A stretch of 12,154 bases of DNA, from the NCBI GenBank assembly GCA_020053565.1, contig JAGVMY010000007.1, positions 1-12,154 on the forward strand. The letters run 5' to 3'. The position numbers were made by a program, and so were the translations under genes. How positions within the stretch are numbered: position 1 is the stretch's first letter; each line of letters opens with the position of its first letter. This stretch comes from Thermodesulfovibrionales bacterium. GTDB lineage: Bacteria; Nitrospirota; Thermodesulfovibrionia; Thermodesulfovibrionales; SM23-35. Below, piece by piece: positions 6,740 through 12,154 of this stretch. The notes beneath the pieces were generated by a model. The model was given only the letters and a program-made list of their open reading frames with translations, ran no database searches and had not been told where the DNA came from.

Positions 6740-7252
6740 TTAACTTTTAAGCCTCCTTTTTGCAAGGACTATTGTACCCACTATGGCTACAAGAAGTATG
6801 ACTGATGCGACCTCAAAAGGAAAGAGGAAATCAGTGTATAATACCTTTGCCAAAGCCTTGGTATGAGTTTCAGCTTTTATAAGTTCTATTGAATAGTTGC
6901 CTGGTGGGGCAGCTATAAATGACCTGAGTGATAGAATGAAAACGATAAATAAGGCAATACCAAAAGTAAACCCTGTGGGCCACGCACCAACAAATCTATT
7001 TACCTTGACCTCTTCCTTGATATTTAAAAAGAGTATCGCGAAGAGATAGAGGACAAGTATTGCCCCGGCATACACAATTATCTGTATCGCTGCGATAAAC
7101 TCAGCATTCAGAAAAAGGTAAAGACTTGCAATATGGAAAAATAGGAGGAGCATCCAGAGAACACTATGCACAGGATTCCTCCTCGTAATCACAAGAATTG
7201 AAAACACTATAATAGTTACTGCAAAATATGCAAAAAATAATTGTTGGAGCAT
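6740..7252 (-). CDS. nuoJ: NADH-quinone oxidoreductase subunit J (NuoJ)
   Basis: NuoJ is a five-helix membrane subunit of complex I whose third helix carries a pi-bulge involved in coupling quinone chemistry to proton movement. The 170-residue protein starts MLQQLFFAYF and has the conserved segment AEFIAAIQIIVYAGAILVLY, with Glu51 and the conserved Tyr61 of the VYAGAILVL helix. The last helix is near FPFEVASVILLVAIVGTIVLA, followed by a basic tail. I chose the ATG at 7252, one base after the nuoI stop, because AAGGGA lies 4 nt upstream. The longer open frame reaching 7303 would add 17 charged residues inside the nuoI coding region, which is not typical for NuoJ. Confidence 0.95.
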   Translation of the reverse strand: MLQQLFFAYFAVTIIVFSILVITRRNPVHSVLWMLLLFFHIASLYLFLNAEFIAAIQIIVYAGAILVLYLFAILFLNIKEEVKVNRFVGAWPTGFTFGIALFIVFILSLRSFIAAPPGNYSIELIKAETHTKALAKVLYTDFLFPFEVASVILLVAIVGTIVLAKRRLKS

Positions 7253-7253
7253 T

Positions 7254-7805
7254 TTATCCCTTCCCCGCTTTTCTGAACATTGCCTGTCCTTCCGGAGTTC
7301 CAAAATCTTCAGATAAAGGTCTCCAGAACTTCTTAAAGTAGTCTTCTCCCTTTTTACCTGACATAAATTTGTCCCAATTAGATAAAAGTTTTTCCGTTGT
7401 CATATAGAGAGCATCCCTTGAATAGTCAGAATATTCATAATTTTCAGTGAGTGCAATAGCACTGTAAGGGCATGCCTCTACACAAAAACCGCAGTAGATA
7501 CATCTCAGGAGTTCTACCTCATATTTTTCAACAATTTTCTTGCCGTCGTCTCCTTCTGTGGTGAAGATATGAATGCACTGCGATGGACAGTACGCAGCGC
7601 AGAGGCCGCAACCAACACATTTCACCCAGCCGGTATCTGGATCTCTCACAAGGGCATGTTGACCTCTGAACCCGGGTCTTATAAGCCTCTTTTCCTTTGG
7701 ATATTGTATGGTCACGGCATGGGTAAAAAGCCTGCTCAAGGTAAGGGCTAATCCTTTTAAAATCTCAATAAAGAATATCTTATTTACAAGTTCTTTTACA
7801 GTCAC
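7254..7805 (-). CDS. nuoI: NADH-quinone oxidoreductase subunit I (NuoI), 2x[4Fe-4S]
   Basis: NuoI is the ferredoxin-like subunit of complex I that holds clusters N6a and N6b and passes electrons toward NuoB near the quinone site. Two CxxCxxCxxxCP motifs are clear: Cys63-66-69-73 (CVGCGLCAAYCP) and Cys102-105-108-112 (CIYCGFCVEACP). The N-terminal amphipathic stretch (LKGLALTLSRLFTH) and the RGQHALVRD segment just before the first motif are typical. At 183 residues the length is normal, with a charged C-terminal tail. The start codon is GTG at 7805, supported by AAAGGGAG 7 nt upstream (7813-7820) and by its position 19 bp after the nuoH stop. It is followed one base later by nuoJ. Confidence 0.97.
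   Translation of the reverse strand: MTVKELVNKIFFIEILKGLALTLSRLFTHAVTIQYPKEKRLIRPGFRGQHALVRDPDTGWVKCVGCGLCAAYCPSQCIHIFTTEGDDGKKIVEKYEVELLRCIYCGFCVEACPYSAIALTENYEYSDYSRDALYMTTEKLLSNWDKFMSGKKGEDYFKKFWRPLSEDFGTPEGQAMFRKAGKG
7257..7262 (-). promoter_or_regulatory. Ribosome binding site deciding the nuoJ start
   Basis: AAGGGA on the minus strand lies 4 nt before the ATG at 7252 and inside the last codons of nuoI. It supports the short NuoJ start over an upstream in-frame ATG at 7303. Confidence 0.6.
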
Positions 7806-7812
7806 TTTTAAA

Positions 7813-7820
7813 CTCCCTTT
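7813..7820 (-). promoter_or_regulatory. Ribosome binding site for the GTG start of nuoI
   Basis: AAAGGGAG on the minus strand is 7 nt before the GTG at 7805-7803, in the 19-bp gap after nuoH. It is a strong match at optimal spacing and supports initiation at this non-ATG codon. Confidence 0.65.
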
Positions 7821-7824
7821 ATCG

Positions 7825-8844
7825 TCATAATAGAATTTTTACCAAACCTGTGACTACTATATTCGCCAGCGCTACAGGTATAAGTATCTTCCAGCCAATG
7901 GCCATGAGCTGGTCGTATCTGTATCTCGGGACTGTTGCCCTGATCCAGTAGTAAAAGAATATAAATGCATAGACTTTCAGGAGAAACCATACAATCCCGG
8001 GTACATATGAAAGAAAAGGAAGGACATCTGTGATATATTTGGGGATAGTCCATCCTCCCAGGAAACAAATTGCTGCCATTGATGACATGATGAACATGCC
8101 AATATATTCACCAAGGAAAAACAGTGCAAACCTGAAGCCGCTGTATTCAACAAAGTATCCTGCAACAAGTTCACTCTCAGCCTCGGGAAGGTCAAAAGGT
8201 GTCCTGTTTGTCTCAGCTATTGCTGCAATCACAAACACAATAAAACCTACAATCTGAGGTATTGCAAACATTCCATATGGAGATTCGTGTTGGGCATTTA
8301 CTATTTCTGTGAGGTTCAGAGATCCAGCCATTATCATCACTCCGACGAGGCTGAGACCCATTGGGATCTCATAACTTATGACCTGTGCTGCTGACCTCAG
8401 GCCTCCAAGGAATGCGTATTTTGAGTTTGAAGCCCAACCTGAAATAATAATTCCATAAGCACCTAAAGATGACATCGCAAAAATAAATAAGAGCCCTATA
8501 TTTATGTCAGCAATCACAAAACCTTGATAATACGGGATAACCGCTAAGGAGGTCAGGGCTGCTACTAAAAAGATTACAGGTGCAAGATAAAATACAGGTT
8601 TGTCTGCATTCGCAGGGATTACGTCTTCCTTGAAAAATAACTTTATACCATCAGCAAAGGGCTGGAGGAGGCCATGCGGACCTACCCTCATCGGCCCCAA
8701 TCTTACCTGCATATGGCCGATAACCTTGCGCTCGAAGTAAGTCGCATATGCAACATGAAGCATTGCTACTGCAAAAACAATAGCAATATTAATGATGGTA
8801 ATACCGATATTAATTGCGATGTGTATTAAAGTATCGATAGTCAT
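7825..8844 (-). CDS. nuoH: NADH-quinone oxidoreductase subunit H (NuoH)
   Basis: NuoH is the membrane subunit that, with NuoB and NuoD, forms the quinone-binding chamber of complex I and starts the proton-coupling E-channel. The protein has 339 residues and about eight hydrophobic helices. Conserved loops are intact: FERKVIGHMQVRLGPMRVGP (Glu38-Arg39-Lys40), QPFADGIKLFFKED (residues 61-74), GWASNSKYAFLGGLRSAAQ with SYEIP (Glu159), and AETNRTPFDLPEAESELVAG (residues 210-229) with the cluster of acidic residues lining the quinone cavity. Its ATG overlaps the nuoG stop by 4 bp (ATGA), with AAGG 9 nt upstream inside nuoG. Nothing is missing relative to the family. Confidence 0.97.
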   Translation of the reverse strand: MTIDTLIHIAINIGITIINIAIVFAVAMLHVAYATYFERKVIGHMQVRLGPMRVGPHGLLQPFADGIKLFFKEDVIPANADKPVFYLAPVIFLVAALTSLAVIPYYQGFVIADINIGLLFIFAMSSLGAYGIIISGWASNSKYAFLGGLRSAAQVISYEIPMGLSLVGVMIMAGSLNLTEIVNAQHESPYGMFAIPQIVGFIVFVIAAIAETNRTPFDLPEAESELVAGYFVEYSGFRFALFFLGEYIGMFIMSSMAAICFLGGWTIPKYITDVLPFLSYVPGIVWFLLKVYAFIFFYYWIRATVPRYRYDQLMAIGWKILIPVALANIVVTGLVKILL

Positions 8845-11444
8845 GAGCCAACCTTTTCCATAATTTTTTGTATTTTCACTTCCCAGCCCTCAATTCCGGG
8901 GGCCTTTGTAATCTGGTCAAGTTTATAATCAATAATGCTAAAAGCCCCTCTCTCCTCAAAGTTATTTGTAAGCATTACTATAGATTCGTCCACTACGGTA
9001 TCGAATTGGAGAGGAAGGGTTAATGTCCCAACCTCAGTTGTGATACTTACAATATCTCCGCTATTTAACCCCAATCTCTTTGCGGTAAGCGGGTTAATCC
9101 TTGACACAGCCTCCGGATAAATCCTGTTGAGCGCTAATGCCTTTCTGCTTAACGTTCCTGAAAGGAAGAGGGGTTTTTCAATTGAGACATAGAGTTTGCC
9201 ATCTGAGATACGAGGAGTAAGACGTGTAATATCTTTTAACCTGATTTCTTCCAGACCTCCCCTGAGTGGCTCACCCTTATAAGGCCAGAGTGCGTTACCC
9301 TTTTCGATCTCTGCATGGGTAATGTCTTTATAAAGCGGAGAAACATTGCTGATTTCTGTAAGAATATCCTCTGCAGATGAATAATCCATAGGCACGCCCA
9401 TGTTTTTCGATATTTCAGTAATAATCCTCCAGTCCTCCATACCGTCTTTTAACAAGGCCCTTCTTAGCCTCTGTATTCTTCGTTCAAGGTTTGTGTACGT
9501 GCCATCTTTCTCTGCCCAGCTCTGTGAGGGAAGGACAACATTTGCGATCTGTGCAGTTTCTGTTAAAAATATATCCTGGACAACTAAGAATTCAAGGTTT
9601 TTGAGTGCAGATTCTATTTTTTTAGAATTCGGGAGATTAAAGACTGGATTTTCTCCCATAATATACATTGCTTTTAAAGAACCATCTTTTGCTGCTTCTA
9701 TCATCTCGAATAACGTGAGGCCGTTTTCATCAGGTATGCGTGCCTTCCATGCACCCTCATATCTTTTCCTGAAATTCGCAAGGGCAACTGGTCGGTATCC
9801 AGGCAGCATATCAGGTTCACAACCCATATCAAGAAGACCCTGTTCATTCGGCCGTTCAGAGAGCAAATAAATCCTCGCATTCATAATATAACTGAGTGCT
9901 GAAACCAGCAGTATGCTGTAACTTCCATCAGTCCTCTGGATTAATTCTGGTCCGAGTATCACAGAAGGTGCTGAGGCATTGACCAGTATCTCTACAAAAC
10001 TATCAAGGTATGATCTGGCTAACCCGCATTCTTTTTCAACGTCTTCCAATGAGGTCTTTATATCCTTTATTCTTGCCTCAAGAGCAGGTTTTTCGCCTGC
10101 AAGACCTTTCCTCCTTGAAAGTTCTGCAACAAGCCCTTCGAGCAAAGTATTTTCAGAGTAAATTCTGGGTTTGAGAGATATAGGGCTGAAATTCTCAAAG
10201 CCTTTTAAGTATCCAATTGTCAAAATATTTCCACCATTTCTGCGTGATGCCCTTATCTCCAGGCCAAGAACAGGATTAATAGTAGTCGGATCTCCGCCGA
10301 GACAGAGTATAGTGTCAGAATTGGCAAGACCGGTGATCAGGTTTGCAGTGGATCCCTGTCCGAAGATATTTTCTATAAGTCTTTGAGTACCTGAATAACC
10401 CATTCTCGCAATGCTGTCTATATTATTGGTTCCAATTGCGATTCTCATAAGTTTCTGGAAAACATAGTTATCCTCATTAGTACATCTTGAAGAGGCAATG
10501 CCTCCGATTGCCTTTCCACCGTGCTGATCTCTTATCTCGCTAAGCTTTTTTGCAATAAGACTTATGGCTTCTTCCCAGGGAGAAGGCTCAAGTACGCCGC
10601 CCTTTCTTATAAGAGGAGTTTTGAGTCTCTCTTTACTCCCGACAAACTCATAACCAAAACGTCCCCTTGCGCAGAGCAGACCATTATTGAGGCCTGTCCC
10701 AAACTTCGGGATGACTCTCATTATATTCTGAGCTCGGGCCTGCACAACAACTGTACATCCAACACCGCAATAGGGGCAAATTGTTTCAGTTTCACTTTCG
10801 ATCTGCCATGGCCTGTACGCATGCCTGTGTAACCTCGACATCAGCGAGCCTACAGGGCATACTGAAATACAGTTACCGCAATATTCACAGTCAAAAGTTC
10901 CTCCTGAGAATGGCTGTATATGAGAATGGCCTCCACGGTTAACGATAGAGAGTGCAAATGCACCCTGGACATTGTTGCACATTCTGACACACCTGGTACA
11001 AAGAATACATCTTTCCATATTGCGAACAATAATCGGGTCTTCTAAACTTTCCGGGATTTTCCGCTTTTTCTCTCTGAAACGGCCCTTGGCTGGGCCATAT
11101 TTTTCAACATTGTCCTGAAGATCACACTCACCTGCTTTGTCACAGTAAGGACAATCAAGGGCATGGTTTATCAGTAAAAATTCCAACATCCCTCTTCTTG
11201 CCTTTGCTATCTGATCAGATTCAGTTTTTACAACCATACCATCAATTGTTAAAAGTGTACATGCTGTTTGTAAAGTTGCCATCTTCTCTACCTCAACGAG
11301 GCAGAGCCTGCAACCTCCGTAGGGTTTTAGTTGTTCATGATAGCAGAGTGTCGGTATATTTATATTTGCCTGTCTCGCTGCCTCGAGAACAGTAATTGGT
11401 TTCTCGAGTTTTATTTCCTTATTATTAATAGTCACTGTGATCAT
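8841..11444 (-). CDS. nuoG: NADH-quinone oxidoreductase subunit G (NuoG), molybdopterin-oxidoreductase-like
   Basis: NuoG is the large Fe-S subunit of the complex I electron-input arm. In the 867-residue product the N-terminal ferredoxin domain binds [2Fe-2S] through Cys34, 45, 48 and 62. A His-Cys3 [4Fe-4S] site follows (His94, Cys98, 101, 107), then CILCTRCVRMC (145-155) and CEYCGNCISVCP (185-196). A molybdopterin-oxidoreductase-type 4Fe-4S domain has Cys222, 225, 229 and 257, the N7-type site. The rest is the degenerate molybdopterin-oxidoreductase domain, with a C-terminal dinucleotide-binding-like domain. The sequence around 317-350 is very like formate dehydrogenase (SSRCTNEDNY...GTNNIDSIARMGYS), but the catalytic Cys/Sec position is Gly348, consistent with a non-catalytic NuoG. 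The ATG at 11444 overlaps the nuoF stop by 1 bp (TGATG); a GTG at 11465 would add seven untypical residues. The gene ends in a 4-bp overlap with nuoH. Confidence 0.95.
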   Translation of the reverse strand: MITVTINNKEIKLEKPITVLEAARQANINIPTLCYHEQLKPYGGCRLCLVEVEKMATLQTACTLLTIDGMVVKTESDQIAKARRGMLEFLLINHALDCPYCDKAGECDLQDNVEKYGPAKGRFREKKRKIPESLEDPIIVRNMERCILCTRCVRMCNNVQGAFALSIVNRGGHSHIQPFSGGTFDCEYCGNCISVCPVGSLMSRLHRHAYRPWQIESETETICPYCGVGCTVVVQARAQNIMRVIPKFGTGLNNGLLCARGRFGYEFVGSKERLKTPLIRKGGVLEPSPWEEAISLIAKKLSEIRDQHGGKAIGGIASSRCTNEDNYVFQKLMRIAIGTNNIDSIARMGYSGTQRLIENIFGQGSTANLITGLANSDTILCLGGDPTTINPVLGLEIRASRRNGGNILTIGYLKGFENFSPISLKPRIYSENTLLEGLVAELSRRKGLAGEKPALEARIKDIKTSLEDVEKECGLARSYLDSFVEILVNASAPSVILGPELIQRTDGSYSILLVSALSYIMNARIYLLSERPNEQGLLDMGCEPDMLPGYRPVALANFRKRYEGAWKARIPDENGLTLFEMIEAAKDGSLKAMYIMGENPVFNLPNSKKIESALKNLEFLVVQDIFLTETAQIANVVLPSQSWAEKDGTYTNLERRIQRLRRALLKDGMEDWRIITEISKNMGVPMDYSSAEDILTEISNVSPLYKDITHAEIEKGNALWPYKGEPLRGGLEEIRLKDITRLTPRISDGKLYVSIEKPLFLSGTLSRKALALNRIYPEAVSRINPLTAKRLGLNSGDIVSITTEVGTLTLPLQFDTVVDESIVMLTNNFEERGAFSIIDYKLDQITKAPGIEGWEVKIQKIMEKVGS

Positions 11445-12154
11445 CAGGCGTTCACCACGCGACACTCTTTATTTTTTATATGGTCTTCAAATTCATTTTT
11501 AAAATGACTTAACGTGGATTCAACAGATGTGACTATTCCATCAGCAAGGGGGCAAAATGTCTTATCCCTGATATTATCTATGATATCAGCGATAAGCTCA
11601 ATATCATCACCTCTCCCTTCACCGTTTTCAATCCTTTCAACAAGATTCCTTAGCCATCCAGACCCTTCTCTGCAGGGTACACATTTTCCACATGACTCAT
11701 GTTCATAAAATTTGAGCTCCCTCCACAGTACCTTTACCATACACGTAGTCTCATCCATCACTATAACAGCGCCGGTCCCTAACCAACTTCCTGCCTTTTT
11801 CATCGAATCAAAATCCATAGCGCAATCTATCTTATCGGGAGGTAAGACAGGGGTTGAGATTCCGCCAGGTATTACAGCCTTGAGCTTCCTGTTCTCTCTT
11901 ATCCCACCTGCATGGGTATAAATGAGTTCTTTAAGGGACGTGCCCATAGGAAGTTCATAAAGGCCCGGTTTATTAACATGTCCGCTGATGGAATATAGTT
12001 TAGGGCCAGGTGATTTAGCGGGACCTATCTTAGTGTATTCCTCTGGGCCTATCTGGATTATTAAGGGTACATTTGAAAGTGTTTCAATATTATTTACGAT
12101 AGTGGGCTTTCCCCATGCTCCTACATTCGCAAGGCGATAGTATGGTATTCTCGG
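11444..12154 (-). CDS. nuoF: NADH-quinone oxidoreductase subunit F (NuoF), C-terminal part
   Basis: NuoF is the NADH-oxidising, FMN-binding subunit of complex I. Only the last 236 residues are here; the gene enters from the right edge in an open frame, so an ATG at 11947 is internal. Reading from the edge, the protein includes GAWGKPTIVNNIETLSNVP, a universal NuoF segment, then the SLBB-type soluble-ligand-binding domain (KLYSISGHVNKPGLYELP through VIPGGISTPVL). The C-terminal N3-cluster domain has ESCGKCVPCREG and the fourth ligand in TFCPLADG. The FMN and NADH binding glycine-rich loops would lie outside the window. The protein ends without the extra ferredoxin domain seen in HydB/HndC-type relatives, which together with the following complete nuo set supports NuoF rather than a hydrogenase subunit. 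The stop overlaps the nuoG start by one base. Confidence 0.95.
   Translation of the reverse strand, partial: PRIPYYRLANVGAWGKPTIVNNIETLSNVPLIIQIGPEEYTKIGPAKSPGPKLYSISGHVNKPGLYELPMGTSLKELIYTHAGGIRENRKLKAVIPGGISTPVLPPDKIDCAMDFDSMKKAGSWLGTGAVIVMDETTCMVKVLWRELKFYEHESCGKCVPCREGSGWLRNLVERIENGEGRGDDIELIADIIDNIRDKTFCPLADGIVTSVESTLSHFKNEFEDHIKNKECRVVNA

Noticed and set aside
7253..7303. NuoJ extended by 17 residues to an ATG inside nuoI
   Set aside because: The extra residues are charged and untypical of NuoJ, while the ATG at 7252 has its own ribosome binding site and the usual spacing after nuoI.
9400..9870. 156-codon open frame on the plus strand inside nuoG
   Set aside because: It is antisense to a well-conserved nuoG region, has no recognisable family features and reads as a shadow of the real gene.
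8841..11444. A formate dehydrogenase alpha subunit instead of NuoG
   Set aside because: The catalytic Cys/Sec is replaced by Gly, the N-terminal 2Fe-2S/His-Cys3 arrangement is that of NuoG, and the gene sits between nuoF and nuoH.
11445..11465. NuoG extended by 7 residues to a GTG at 11465
   Set aside because: The ATG at 11444 gives the usual ferredoxin-domain N-terminus and a TGATG coupling with nuoF.

Overview
The window holds most of a respiratory complex I (NADH:quinone oxidoreductase, NDH-1) operon on the minus strand. In transcription order (right to left) it reads nuoF (3' part), nuoG, nuoH, nuoI, nuoJ, nuoK, nuoL, nuoM, nuoN. A UbiA/MenA-type prenyltransferase gene follows on the same strand. 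The left edge carries the 3' end of a plus-strand purH-type gene, which converges on the prenyltransferase gene with 3 bp between the stop codons. All genes are bacterial in type and intact where fully contained; I see no rRNA, tRNA, CRISPR array or mobile element.

The order nuoF-G-H-I-J-K-L-M-N is canonical for bacterial 14-subunit complex I. The peripheral-arm subunits keep their Fe-S ligands: N3 in NuoF; 2Fe-2S, His-Cys3 4Fe-4S, a further 4Fe-4S pair and the N7-type cluster in NuoG; N6a/N6b in NuoI. The antiporter-like subunits NuoL, NuoM and NuoN keep the conserved Glu and Lys residues of the proton channels. Junctions are tight: nuoF/nuoG overlap by 1 bp, nuoG/nuoH and nuoM/nuoN by 4 bp, and nuoI/nuoJ and nuoJ/nuoK are 1 to 3 bp apart. 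The exception is a 51-bp nuoK-nuoL gap containing a 12-bp palindrome. The prenyltransferase plausibly makes the quinone, probably menaquinone, that this complex reduces; that link is inference.

The most unusual sequence is in the 122-bp gap between nuoN and the prenyltransferase start. A perfect 15-bp inverted repeat with a 7-nt centre (1400-1436) spells the same promoter on both strands: CTGACA, 17 nt, TATAAT. The minus-strand copy would give the prenyltransferase its own promoter with a leader of about 40 nt. The plus-strand copy would fire antisense into the 3' end of nuoN.

The DNA is moderately AT-rich by eye, and the purH-type C-terminus carries an insertion of roughly 30 residues that I associate from memory with Desulfobacterota/Nitrospirota-like proteins. 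I therefore suggest an anaerobic or microaerophilic, menaquinone-using bacterium of that kind, with low confidence. This is otherwise an ordinary housekeeping locus.
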